This document shows positions 48,239-58,609 of a stretch of DNA of 64,000 nt, in pieces; the first letter of the stretch is position 1, and each line of letters opens with the position of its first letter. The translations under genes were made by a program, and so were the position numbers. The notes beneath the pieces are model-generated. The model saw only the letters and a program-made list of their open reading frames with translations. It made no database searches and was not told the origin of the DNA. Origin of the DNA: Saururus chinensis. Lineage: Eukaryota; Streptophyta; Magnoliopsida; Piperales; Saururaceae. Location: contig CP141144.1 in NCBI GenBank assembly GCA_035235625.1, forward strand, positions 29,695,014-29,759,013. The letters are read 5' to 3'.

Positions 48239-49365
48239 ACGATAAGGGGCTCTGCAGGAGGACGGTTTCCTGACAAGAGTTCGATCTCATGATCCACCGT
48301 ACGCCTTGGTGGAAGAACTTGTGGTAGTTCGGGTGGCATGACATCCGCAAATTCAGCCAGCAGGTCGCTGACTTGTGTAGGAACGTCCGTTCTTCCTACG
48401 GGCTCTTCTCCCAGCTTCATAATGAAGACCAAGTACGTCTCCTGGCCCTTCTTTAAGCCTTTGGTCAGTTGCATTGCGGACAGCAATTGCGCCGACCTCT
48501 CCTCCTTCCTACATGGAACGAAGGAAGGGGCCTGTTCATCGCCTATGAACAGCCCTCCAAGATGTGGAATGATGGAGACATTTGCTTTTCGTAAGAAGTC
48601 CATACCAAGCACCACCTGAAAATCATCGAGAGAAACCACGGTAAAGTTAAGTTTTCCCGACCACTTCCCTATCCGCACATCGACATGGTTGACGATGCCG
48701 CTGACAGGGGTTGCATCCGAGTTCACCGCTTTGATTTTCACTTGTGCTTTTGTCACCACGAACTTGCTTGAGTCTGCCAACTTCTTAGATAGGAAGTTGT
48801 GGGTTGCCCCACTATCGACCAACGCCTTGACTCGCTGATTGTTGAGGATGGTCTCAACATACAACAAGTCCGCCCTATCCTCCTTTTCTTTGCGCATAGC
48901 ATTCACCAATTGCGAAGGATTCATGCGTGTGGTCTCACCATCAGATGAGGAATCGCTGTTCGCTACCATCACATTCAGTTTTTCTCCCTTGGGACAGTCA
49001 CAAGCATAGTGAGGACCTTGACAAATGAAGCAGCCAGTTTTTCTAACCTTTTGATCCATCTTCTTCTTGTCTTTGTCTGGTCGTCCACCATTGCTGCGTT
49101 CGTTCTTGTCAAACTTCTTGTGACCGCCTTTGAAAGATCCATTCTTCTTATCTTTTGGGCCAGAGGAGTTAGGCCTAAGCTCCACCAACCTTTCGGCCGC
49201 TGTAATAGCCGTTGTGAGGTCTTGAACATTCTGCCTCCTCAACTCAGTCTGGGCCCAAGGTTGGAGTCCCGTCATGAAATTGAAGAGCTTGTCTTGTTCC
49301 GTCATCTCTTTGACATCCAGCATTAGCGATTGGAACTGCTTAACGTAGTCCCATGCTGATCCGGT
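48220..49365 (-). pseudogene. Gypsy D gag C-terminus, zinc knuckle and protease
   Basis: The frame continues gag after an amber codon (49366-49368) and carries WDYVKQFQSLML, VKEMTEQDKLFNFMTGLQPW and the nucleocapsid knuckle CFICQGPHYACDCPKGEKL (C-x2-C-x3-H-x4-C). The aspartic protease follows, with LVDSGATHNFLSKKLA and VVLGMDFLRKANVSIIP. DSG is intact. The frame ends [19 protein letters not shown] and then shifts out of frame exactly where the RT lead-in begins in the other frame. One or two bases appear to have been lost or gained there. Confidence 0.92.
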
Positions 49366-50031
49366 CTACCTCAACTTCCTTAACGACTCTCGAGCCGTCC
49401 AAGCAACATTGGTCGGAAGGAGCTGATCATTCAGCTCTTTCCTAAAAGTCTCCCAATCATCAATCCTTGCACGACCAGCACTCTCGTCGTCTTCCAATCG
49501 TGCACGCCACCATAATTTAGCATCTCCAGCGAGATACATTGCCGCCACCGCTACTCGCTTGGTGTCGGGGGTTTGGATCAACTTAAAGTAGTTTTCCAAA
49601 TCCCATAAGAAGTTACCCACTTCTTTCGTACTCCGACCTCCAGAGTACTCTTTTGGTTCCGGCACTTTGGTCTTCTTTGCTGAAGACCGCTGGGGTTCCT
49701 CCGCGCGAGGGACTGTGTTCACCACAACCCTCTCTAATAACGCAATTTTGTCCACCAGGGCTTGGACTCGAGTTGCCCCATCATGAGCAGTTTGCTGCAT
49801 CTTCTCATTCACCAAAACGGCCAGACTGGTTAACTCCCGTTGAAGAGCCGCAACCTGGCTGGGATCCGAAGAAGAGATATCCACCACGGATGGACGAGCC
49901 TCAAGCACCGATACCCGCTGTTCCGCTGAGGACAGCCGATCATCGATTGCCGCAAGACCCTCCAAAGCAGCAATTGTTGCCTGCAGCCGCTCCTCCAAGC
50001 GAGAGACCCTCTCTTGTGTTGTACCCACCAT
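49366..50031 (-). pseudogene. Gypsy D gag N-terminal part, ends at an amber codon
   Basis: The likely start is the ATG at 50029-50031 (MVGTTQERVSRLEERL), 26 bp inside the LTR; the longer frame starting at 50055 runs through the primer-binding site. A coiled-coil-like N-terminus (VSRLEERLQATIAALEGL) leads into the capsid (KVPEPKEYSGGRSTKEVGNF, AMYLAGDAKLWWRARLEDD, LLPTNVAWTARESLRKLR). The amber at 49366-49368 falls where the family reads RQTGSAWDYV, so CAG to TAG is likely. The next frame resumes in phase. Confidence 0.9.
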
Positions 50032-50040
50032 TGTCTTCCG

Positions 50041-50054
50041 AAGCTCCGATACCA
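50041..50054 (-). other. Primer-binding site of gypsy D
   Basis: The minus strand reads TTGGTATCGGAGCTTC two bases inside the 5' LTR. It is an initiator Met-tRNA type site, the same variant as gypsy B. Confidence 0.92.
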
Positions 50055-50056
50055 AC

Positions 50057-50800
50057 TGTCACGGGGCTCAAATTTCGCTAGATTTCTAAGCTCTTGTGCG
50101 GCCTGAATGTCCTCGACACTCAGCAGCCTTCTCACTCTCGTAGTGCACACACAATCACAATGAATGTACACACACTACAATGAACAAGGGAAGTAAAGGG
50201 AAAAAGGCCCAACCTGAAATAACCCTTTCGCACTTGGTAAACGTACAAGCACTTGGTTTGAATCTTAGTGCCAAAACCCAAACCCACTTGCTCTATGCTT
50301 TCTCAGCGTGAGCTTACATTGATTTCCCCCACCCTTTTATACCCGCTAGCCATACCCAAGCGGTTACAACATGACCCCCATGACTCAGCCCACTAGTTCG
50401 TATGTAACCGTCCATAACTGCATGTAACCGTCTTGCGGTTATGCTTGAAAGTGTGCAGCAACCACTTTAGCAACCGTCGGCCACTACTCCCATGTTCTTT
50501 GCCATGATGCACTCAAGTCTTAGTGGGGATAGTGCTGGTCGGTTATGTAACCGCCAGCCTTGGCACGTCGCCCATGTGCCAATCAGCATGCTGAGACATG
50601 ACCACGCTCCAACACGCCCGTAACTGCTGCCTTCGCTTCAGCGTGTGCGTGAGGCTGCTGCCGTAGCCCACGCACGAGGTGCCCACCGTGCCCACTCCTT
50701 GTGTTGCTGCAGCGTGCTTGTGCGCACCTCCCCTAGGCAGCGCCCGTCCTAGACTGCTCTGTGGCTAAGTTAGCCTAGGCAGGCCACGCCGGGGCTTACA
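50057..50800 (-). repeat. 5' LTR of gypsy D, carrying the promoter
   Basis: 744 bp, pair of 44749-45492. The minus-strand TATA box (TATAAAAG) at about 50334-50341 would drive the genomic transcript. The flanking GTAGG at 50801-50805 completes the target duplication. Confidence 0.97.
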
Positions 50801-52053
50801 GTAGGGCTTAGGCCTATATAGTCTATCATTGTTTGCGGTTTAGGTCAGCCGGTACGGGCCATGGGGTAAAGGATAGTAGGACCAGTTGCGCTGACCCCAC
50901 ATGAGCCACCGTTACATAAATTCAATTGGGGCCCATATTTGTCATACACACACAACATGTGACTAGGGTGTTCATATTCAGTTTGTGGGGCCCGACTCGT
51001 GAATAAGTGTCGTTGGTTAGACCCATAGTTAACGAGGAGTCGACCTTGTCACGAGTTTGATCATATGCAGGGGGTCCAAGCCCCGTGGGCTTTGAGAAAC
51101 ATAACCCTATAATCCTGTAGAATTCAGGTTAGAGGCCCGTTCAAAAAACCCATGTAAGGTAAGGTTAGGAGGGAGTATAAATAGTTGTTAAGTGAGGATA
51201 AAGCCCTAAGCAACCAAATCAGTCCCCTTGTGGCTTACTACTCTAAAAAACAAAGAGAAAAAGGGGCTGGCCACCCCTCTCTCTCTATCTCCCTTCTCCC
51301 TCTTGTGTGGTACACAAAGGAGGATCAAGTTTCTTAGAGTTTTATGGCTTCAAGGTAAGGGCTAGGGTATTCATTAAAGTTAGATTCCATAATCCAAAGT
51401 ATGGGTATAAAGGGTTCTACACAAAAATAAAGGTATTTTCCTCTCTATCTTAATTGGATAAAACATCCAGGGGATGATTAGCCCCAAAGATTAGTTCGTA
51501 TCACTCCCTTAATTCATTCTAATTATTTAATTGCCTCTTGAATATTTTTATTGCTTATAAATGTCATTGTTCATATGATTATACAGAGAAATCGGCTTAA
51601 AATTGTAATTTTTATATAAGGTGCCACCCTAGGGTTCTTCTTTCCATGTGCTTCCGCTTTGATGTCACTCATCAGTTATCCAACATAGTACTTTTTGTTT
51701 TCGTTATACCCACAAAAAACGATATCTTATAAGAAAACAATCTAAAAATTAATGTCATATGTAAATATTGTCTGTTTGTATATTTAAGATTGTTGTATCA
51801 TGTGTAAAGATTACGTCTATATGTATGTTTAAGATCGTTACTAAAGGAACTGTTAACGCTTTGATCTCACGCCTCAAAAAAAATAGTGCGCTTTTGGGCA
51901 TCTTTCTCTAAGAAATTTTACCTGTACTCCGGTGGCTACATTTTGGCGGTCATATGTGTTTTAAGATTTCTGCTAAAAGCATTGAACTTAGGCCCCAAAA
52001 ATTGTCGCACAAGTGCAAAACTACTTCTAGAAGACCACTTTCAACGTTAAAAA

Positions 52054-53550
52054 CAGAAGTGCAAGATACGTACACGAACAATCGCCGCCCTCAAACAACA
52101 AAGACGATTTCACTGATTAGCATGTATGGCTAAAAGCGGCTGGTCAAATACATACACAGACTTCGACGCAAGTCTTCATCATTTTATGTATTTATATTAT
52201 TTTTATATTAAATTAATAACTTTATTTTTAAAAAATTTATTTTATATTAATAGATTTATTTTATTAATTTTAAATAATTAGATATTTAAAAATAAGCATC
52301 CTTCTCTTAGATGTATGTTTCACTGTTTATTAAAAATTATTATTTTTTTAAAATTAACAACACATTAGGTGAGTCATGACGGCATTAGATAGTAACAAAA
52401 TAAAGATCGCCAGGATGCCGTACTCAAATGAGGAACTGAACTTTGACCTGTAACTCCAATGGGATGCTAACTTATTTGATCTACTTTCACCGTGACGGAA
52501 AGAATGGCGTCACTGCCACAATTGCCATACTAGTCTCCATGTTTCTTCCTCTTCCTCTGAAGACAAGAGATTATCTCACTCGGTTATTTAGGTATGAATT
52601 TTAAGATTTTATCAATTTTACTTTAATTTTATTCAAAATAATCAAAATTGTGGTTGGATATAGGTGGGCAAATTTTTTTACAATTATCATACCAATCACC
52701 CTGTTTCTTCTTCTAAAGACAAGAGATTGTCTCACGGCTATTTAAGTGTAAATTTTAGGTAAGATTTTATCAATTTTATCCTAATTTTATTTAGATTAAT
52801 CAAAATTATGATTGGGTGAGGTAAAAAAGGTGAATGATATTTTTAGGTAAAATTTTTAATTTTGCCCCAAAGTGGATTTTACACTAAGTCACCTCAAGAG
52901 GTGATTCGGGCTCCTAGCCCACTATTTTAGAATTAAAAATTTAATTATTTAAATAAAAATTTTAATTTTACTTAAAAGTTATTTTTAAATTATTTCTAAC
53001 TGGTATTAACTAGAATCACTGAATCACCTTGAGAGGTAATTTTGCTGAATCTGGCTCCTAATCGACTGTTTTAAAATTAAAGATTTAATTATTTTTTAAT
53101 TATTACCCTTAATATCGATTTAAACTTAAAAAAATATACAATATAGGTGGGCTTACTTTTAAAAGTTTAAAATTACTTATCGTATGTAGTCTTGTTTGAT
53201 AGGGCTTATTAATATGAATATAATAATATTAAAAATATATATATCCAAATTTAAGAGAGATAATAATGTCAATTTAAAATTTGAAAAATAAGTTTAAAGC
53301 AACATCTAAATTTATTCTAAAATTTTTTATTACTAATTTTAATTCTCATTTAATGGTAAATTTAAAATTAATTTTAAAAATTTTTACTTCTAATTTTTAA
53401 AAATTTAACACCCAAGTAAACAGCAAATAAACAATTTATATCAACGACAAAATAAAATAAGTCAAATACATTTAGTCATCGTTCTCTTGTCTAGCAAGGT
53501 AAGTTAGCCTTCCGTGTGATGTGATTCCCTAGGCGACTTCGTAAATTTGG
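52054..53550. other. AT-rich intergenic sequence upstream of the isomerase gene
   Basis: No gene is seen. Two short imperfect duplications occur: 52560-52670 versus 52720-52830 (both with GATTTTATCAATTTTA), and 52885-52955 versus 53020-53095 (CACCTCAAGAGGTGATT versus CACCTTGAGAGGTAATT). These look like old local tandem duplications. Confidence 0.6.
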
Positions 53551-53557
53551 TATATAA
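53551..53557 (+). promoter_or_regulatory. TATA box candidate for the isomerase gene
   Basis: TATATAA at 53551-53557, 32-38 bp before the annotated ATG at 53589. With the usual 25-32 bp spacing, transcription would start at about 53580-53588, giving an extremely short leader. Confidence 0.5.
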
Positions 53558-53588
53558 AGCCTGATGGCTGGTATACTAAGTACCAAAC

Positions 53589-54299
53589 ATGTGCACGTTA
53601 GACAGGTATGACGGCGTTTTCGTCCTAACCCTCATCGGTCCTGACGACCACCGGCTCACTCCGGCCCGCCTCGACGACATTAAAGCTGCCCTCGGCCGAA
53701 TCTGGGCAGGATGCACGCCGGGGTCAGTACTCGTCACCACAGCCGAAGGTAGGTTCTTCTCTAATGGCTTTGACATCGAGCGGGCTCGAGCCGATCCATC
53801 CGGCTATGAAGTTGCTGCCGCCGCCCTCGCCTCCCAGTTCGAGCTCATCGTTGCCGACCTCCTCTCCCTCCCGATGCCCACCATCGCCGCCGTTTCCGGT
53901 CATGCCGCGGCCGGCGGCATCATCCTTGCTATGGCTCACGACTACGTTCTCATGAGGAGGGACAGAGGATTCCTCTACATGAGCGAGCTCGACATCGGCG
54001 TGGCCATCACGCCCAAGCTCATGGCGCTGGTGCGAGCCAAGACTGCACCAGCGTCTAGACGGGATCTCCTCTTGCGTCCGAGGAGGCTCACGGGGGCCGA
54101 TGCGACTGAGATGGGAATCGTTGACTCGGTGCATGATGGCCAAGAGGGAACTGTTGCAGCGGCGATGCGGCTGGCGAAGGAGCTGTCGAGCCGGAAGTGG
54201 GATGGGTGCGTGTACGCCGCGCTACGGATGGGGGCTTTTCCGGAATTCCACGAGGCCTCTCGATTGGGATCCGACTCTGAACTACGGCCCCGGCTCTGA
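53589..54299 (+). CDS. ECI: Enoyl-CoA delta isomerase, peroxisomal type, single exon
   Basis: A complete 236-residue frame of the crotonase superfamily, closest in pattern to plant delta3,delta2-enoyl-CoA isomerase, which moves double bonds so that unsaturated fatty acids can enter peroxisomal beta-oxidation. The N-terminus MCTLDRYDGVFVLTLIGPDD matches the family start. Oxyanion-hole segments are FFSNGFD (residues 56-62) and GHAAAGG (104-110). The conserved block HDYVLMRRDRGFLYMSELDI spans 117-136. The C-terminus ends RPRL, a PTS1-like peroxisomal signal (PRL type). The length is normal for the plant family (about 240), and plant members commonly lack introns, so the single exon does not by itself mean a retrocopy. 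It is GC-rich against AT-rich flanks. The last 25 residues are the least family-like. Confidence 0.85.
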   Translation: MCTLDRYDGVFVLTLIGPDDHRLTPARLDDIKAALGRIWAGCTPGSVLVTTAEGRFFSNGFDIERARADPSGYEVAAAALASQFELIVADLLSLPMPTIAAVSGHAAAGGIILAMAHDYVLMRRDRGFLYMSELDIGVAITPKLMALVRAKTAPASRRDLLLRPRRLTGADATEMGIVDSVHDGQEGTVAAAMRLAKELSSRKWDGCVYAALRMGAFPEFHEASRLGSDSELRPRL

Positions 54300-54596
54300 T
54301 CCTGGGAATTTCGATGGGGGCAATCTAAACGGAAACCGAGTATATGTGCCCAATTGATTGAATGTTTGATTGTTAAATCTCAGCATTTTGCATAAGAGGA
54401 TTGATCGATGCTAAAGTCGAGTCTGGACGCCTCCTTATAAATCTAGATTAGGAAATTTTGCCTTTTCGTGTGGAAATTTTTCCCTTGATTTAGCAGCGAT
54501 ATTTTGGCTGATTTTAACATCTTGGAGATTTTCTTAAGGCCAACCTCTTATGTACTTAAGCAAGTAAGCATAAGTACACTTTGCACGGAGAACAAA
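54300..54596. other. Region downstream of the isomerase gene
   Basis: This holds the likely 3' untranslated region and ordinary intergenic sequence. No clear AATAAA signal and no other gene is seen before the copia LTR. Confidence 0.4.
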
Positions 54597-55054
54597 TGGT
54601 TATGGGAGGTTTATATATAAAAAGTACATATATAATATAATATATGTACAATAATATATAAAGACAATTTTTTTAATAATTACTAAAAGCACAACAATAA
54701 ACTCACCTTTCATAAACCTAAAAGGTAACTTACACAGCAATAACTTACATCCTCGACGATCTCCAACAACCATCTCCGCCAAGGCCTAAAAAAGGGTGAA
54801 GTCCATCTGATAATTATATGAGAACAAGTGGGCAAAAAAGTGCATATTGCATTGCTGTGTATAGGTATATATAGATACATACATGTGTTTCCCTTTAGGG
54901 AAAAGACAAAGAAGTGATGTACATCTAGAGAGTGACTAGTGGAAGGTGGAGATGGTAAGAAGAGGGGAATCCAGGATCTATGAGGTGGCATAGGAGGCAT
55001 GTAGCTGGATTGTCATGGTGGCAAGTGTTGAGGTGGCCTTAATAGCCCCCAACA
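54597..55054 (-). repeat. 3' LTR of the copia element (outer end approximate)
   Basis: On the minus strand the LTR starts TGTTGGGGGCTATTAAGGCC at 55054, right after a CACCACCAGGAGTT tract, and has a TATATATA box at about 54867-54874. The outer end is taken at TGGTTATGGGAGG (54597), giving CCTCCCATAACCA on the minus strand. There is no second LTR to confirm it. Confidence 0.55.
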
Positions 55055-55500
55055 AACTCCTGGTGGTGGTAGAACTATGAGTTTGGAGCACAACAACTGA
55101 AGCTACTCGATGGAGAGAGGCTTAGTGAGGACATCGACCACCTGCTGAGCGAAGGGAATATGCTGGACCTTTATCTTGCCTGCTAAGACCTGCTCTCGAA
55201 TGTAGCCGAGAGAGAAATTGTGGACTTGTTGCCGCACCATAGGATAGAAGTGGAAGGGAGAGATACTCCAAGGACGGTGAGGACCATGCCAGCCCAAGTA
55301 ATATCAGTGGCCGTGCTGGAGAGGGCTCGATATTCGGCTTTGGTAGAGGAGCGGGCCATCGTGTCTTACTTCTTGGACTTCTATAAGATGGGGTTGGGAC
55401 CTAGGTAGAGGCAATAGCCAGAGATAGACCGGCGATCGATGGGATCATTGGCCTAGTCAGAGTTGGAGAAGGCACAAAGGGTGAAGTCACTAGCTATGAG
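55055..55500 (-). pseudogene. Copia RNase H
   Basis: The minus strand reads RRSISGYCLYLG, then MARSSTKAEYRALSSTATDI, the conserved copia RNase H motifs, then YIREQVLAGKIKVQHIPFAQ and QVVDVLTKPLS. Tryptophan codons expected in WAND and WKSKK are TAG, and a third stop sits in KSKK-stop-DT. The histidine-rich central part (55103-55297) is diverged. This is the C-terminal domain of the polyprotein. Confidence 0.8.
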
Positions 55501-56434
55501 GAGGAGCCATGAGTGAAGGTACCTTTGAGGTAGCCGAGGATGAGTTTAACGGCCATGTAGTGGGAGGTGGAGGGGTTGTGTATATGTGGGCATACATAGT
55601 TGACAGCATAGGCAAGGTCGGGACGAGTAGAGGTGAGGTATTGTAAGGCACCAACAATGCTTTTGTAGTGAGAGGGGTCAGGAAAGGGGGGGCCATGAAG
55701 ATCAGGAGGAGGACGTGTGTAAGTGGTGGGAGTGGGGGATTCCTTGCATTGGGACATTGAGGCACGAGTAAGGATATCAAGGGTGTATTGGGGTTGGGAG
55801 AGGAAGAGGCCCGTGGAGGTGCGGGTGACTTCAATACCTAGGAAGTGGTGGAGATTACCAAGGTCTTTTATGACAACGGTAGAGCTGAGGAGGGAGATAA
55901 CTTTGTGGATGAGTGGGGGCTGGTTGCCAGTGATGACGATGTCATCGACATAGAGGACAAGGATGGTGACGTGGGAGCCTTGGGTGTGAAGAAAAATAGA
56001 GGTGTCGGCGTGACAAGAGGTGAATCCAAAGGAGATGTGGTAGGTGGAGAGGCGAAAGTACTAAGCTCGTGGGGCTTGTTTGAGGCCATAGAGGGCCTTG
56101 TGGTAGCGACAAACATAGTTGGGCCGGTTTTTATCACAGTAGTCAGGAAGTTGTTCCGTGTAGAGTTCTTTGGTGATGGTGCTATGGAGGAAGGTATTAG
56201 AGATGTCTGATTGTTTAATGGGCCATGAGTGGTGACGGCGAGGCTAAGAACAATCCGAACTGTGTATGGTTTGACCACGGGACTAAATGTTTTATTGTAG
56301 TCAAGGCCTTCTTCTTGATGAAACCCCTTGGCAACGAGATGGGCCTTATAGCGGGAGATGGTCCTGTTCACGTTGCGCTTGACCTTGTAAGTCCATTGGC
56401 AACTAATAACATTGTAGGAGGGTGGGGGAACCAC
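55490..56434 (-). pseudogene. Copia reverse transcriptase
   Basis: 55868-56434 opens [20 protein letters not shown] and continues [20 protein letters not shown] and [20 protein letters not shown], standard for copia RT. After a frameshift the catalytic box reads [11 protein letters not shown] near 55925-55960 and is intact. The RT end (GALQYLTSTRPDLAYAVNYV, ILGYLKGT) is read in another frame at 55494-55757. At least two frameshifts make it non-coding. Confidence 0.85.
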
Positions 56435-56779
56435 TAAGCTCCAAGTGCGTTGGTGCTAGAGGGCTTTGATCTCCTCATCCATGGCAGCACACCATTCAGG
56501 AATGGAGGAAGCATTTTTGAAGGAAGGGGGTTCAGTTTGAGGAGGAGAGAGAGTGAGAAGGGAACACGAGGGCATACAATCCCGGCTTTACTATGAGTGA
56601 TCATTGGGTGAGGAGGGGGGAGGGGGAGGGAGAGGATGCGGGAGAGAGAATTGGGGCTGGGAGAGGAAGGGGAGGGGAGAGAGGGGTAAGGGAATTGGGT
56701 GATGGTGGGAGAGAGTGAGGGGTAGGGAGGGAGAGGGAGCTATGGAAATGGGAAGGGAGATGGGGGGGGGGGGGGGTAG

Positions 56780-57540
56780 GGCTTAGGGGAGTTGTGTGGG
56801 TGTGGTAGGGGAACTCATCTTCTCGAAAGTGGACATGGCAGGAGGTGTAGACACGATGGGAGAGGGGGTCAAGGCAATTGTATCCTTTGGTGGTAGGACA
56901 ATAACTGAGAAAGATGCATGGGATGGCCCGTGGGGAGAATTTGTGGGAAGAGTAGGGGGGGTCCAAGGGAAGCAACGATAACAAAAGGCTTTTAGGTAGG
57001 AGTAGTCGGGAGGTTGATGAAAAAGGAGGTGGTTGGGAGAGAGGTTTTGGAGGGAAGTAGAGGGAAGGCGAATGATAAGGTAGGTGGCGGTGAAAGTGGC
57101 ATCTTCCCAAGAGGAGAGAGACATGTTGGTGTGAGAGAGGAGGGTGAGGGTAGTTTCGATGTTGTGTCGGTGTTTGCACTTTGCGATGTCATTTTGTTCC
57201 AGGGTATGGGGGCAAGAAGTTTGGTGGGAGATGCATTGAGAGAAGAGGTAGGAGGAGAGATAGTGGTTGTGATATTCACTGTCATTATCGGTGCGGAGGG
57301 TGGTAAGGGTTTGATTAAGGGTCCGTTCGGCCATGTCATGGAAGAGGCAGAAGCATTCGGTGACGTTAGATTTGAGTTTAAGGGGGTAAAGCCAAGTGTA
57401 ACGGGAGAAGTCATCAACGAAGATCACATAGTAGCGAAAACCGAGAAAGGATGTGACTAGAGATGGACCCCAAATGTTCGAGTGGACGAGTTCAAGGAGG
57501 CGCGAGGTGCTCTTTTGGAGAGCGGGAAGGTGAGTTTGTG
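56780..57540 (-). pseudogene. Copia integrase core, degenerate
   Basis: 57427 down to 56783 reads FVDDFSRYTWLYPLKLKSNV (first aspartate region) and TLRTDNDSEYHNHY, where the family has RTDNGGEY. It then gives SCPHTLEQNDIAKCKHRH in place of SCPHTPEQNGLAERKHRH; the loss of the catalytic E (AERK to AKCK) would abolish joining activity. The C-terminal proline/serine-rich spacer continues to about 56600. A G homopolymer of about 15 bases sits at 56762-56776. Confidence 0.82.
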
Positions 57541-58600
57541 CACTTTACTAGTGAGACAACTATTACAATCTTAGGCTGACATTTTTTTGATTGAAGGCGA
57601 CAAAGTCGAAGCGAGTAAATTAAATATAGTGGAGGATGGATGTCGCAGGTGATGATGACAAAGGGTGGAGGAGGTGGAAGCAAGCAAGATGGTAGGAGAT
57701 GCGGTGATGGTAGAAGACACCAGATAGACACCATGTTGGCATGGTCTTCGAAAGAGTATAAGCCGAGAGCTAGCGTCCTGGATGGTAACATGAGAAGCAT
57801 CAAAGCTTAGTGGGTAGTTATTATGAAGAGCGAGTTTATGAACAGAAAGAAGATTGTGAGAGATAAACGGAGTATGTAAAACATTGCGAAGGATAAGGTT
57901 AGAGGTGCCAAGGTGGAGGGTGGTATGACCCATGGATGAGATGTGCAAAGCATCCCCATTCCCGATGTTGACATGGTCGAATGTCAAGCGTGGCATGTGG
58001 AGGGAGAGGTTTCCAAGATCCGCCGTCACGTGGTCCAAGGCACCGCTATCAAGGAGCCACTTGGTGGGAGCCTCCGAGGAGGAGGATGCGCCAGCGGAGA
58101 GGGCAAGGGCACTAGAGGAGAAGCCGTTAGGGCCGGAGTAGCACTCCCAACAAGTCTTGGTGGAGTTGTTGGTCCCGCCGCAAATTTGACAGGGAGTTGA
58201 GGGTCATGGCCACAAGGACCTAAGTGCCGACGTCCACGAGGAGAGCCACCACGTGGTCCGGGTGCCCCATGGCCTATAGGGGTGGGGAGAAGACCCCAAG
58301 AAGCACCACCCCACATGGGACAACAAGGGCGATGGCAGGGCCCCCGATATAGGGGGTAGCGGCCAGCCCACCAAGGGGAGCTGCCGGGAGGCAATCATGT
58401 GGAGAGGGAGGCGGTCCATAGAGGGTGATGGTGGCATGGGGAGGGACTGGAGGTAGGGGATCATAGGCGGCAGGCGTGGCAACACCATAGGAGGCAAGGG
58501 GAGCGCCAATGGCCATGAGTGGAGGGCAGTAAGGGTCGTCGCAGGAGGCAAGCCCACAGTGGGGGTAGCAGGGGCATGAGCGAGGGTGGCTTCCTCAGCA
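57541..58600 (-). pseudogene. Copia gag end, zinc knuckle and protease
   Basis: Gag is present only as its proline-rich C-terminal part (58200-58560). The knuckle reads CQICGGTNNSTKTCWE near 58140-58190; the histidine position is changed. The protease follows with LLDSGALDHVTADLGNLSLH at about 57985-58050, its DSG triad intact. The GAG-pre-integrase segment (LRNVLHTPFISHNLLSVHKL) spans 57571-57900. The frame breaks near 57560, in the integrase finger. The 5' part of gag is lost. Confidence 0.78.
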
Positions 58601-58609
58601 AGGAGAAGT

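Larger units (their letters stand above)
44749..50800 (-). mobile_element. Gypsy D: complete, recently inserted chromovirus
   Basis: 6052 bp with two 744-bp LTRs, a perfect 5-bp duplication, a primer-binding site, a polypurine tract (minus-strand CCGGGGAGGGTT at 45493-45504) and full gag-pol. The LTRs differ at about 19 positions (roughly 2.6 percent). The order gag, protease, RT, RNase H, integrase, chromodomain on the minus strand is that of a chromovirus. Only one amber codon in gag and one frameshift at the protease-RT join break the reading frame. It interrupts the second copy of the 1.65-kb duplication. Confidence 0.97.
44406..52053 (+). repeat. Direct duplication copy 2, split by gypsy D
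   Basis: The copy runs 44406-44748, is interrupted by gypsy D, and resumes at 50801 with GTAGGGCTTAGGCC through 52053. Its TATAAATAG is at 51176-51184. It lacks a 21-bp stretch present in copy 1 near 43358 and a longer stretch near 43715. No gene. Confidence 0.85.
54597..58600 (-). mobile_element. Copia element: 5'-truncated Ty1/copia retrotransposon
   Basis: Right to left on the minus strand: gag end with zinc knuckle, protease, integrase, RT, RNase H, 3' LTR. Integrase before RT defines Ty1/copia. The 5' LTR and gag N-terminus are missing: gag-like sequence stops near 58600 and minisatellite begins. Many stops and frame changes are present, so it is inactive. Confidence 0.88.

Noticed and set aside
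53496..53504. Good splice-donor-like AAGGTAAGT upstream of the isomerase
   Set aside because: No acceptor with a pyrimidine tract lies before the ATG, and plant members of the family commonly lack introns.
53724..54143. 139-residue minus-strand frame opposite the isomerase
   Set aside because: Antisense shadow of a GC-rich gene; no family features.
56796..57460. Plus-strand Gly/Val-rich frames across the copia integrase
   Set aside because: Antisense to clear integrase motifs; composition only.
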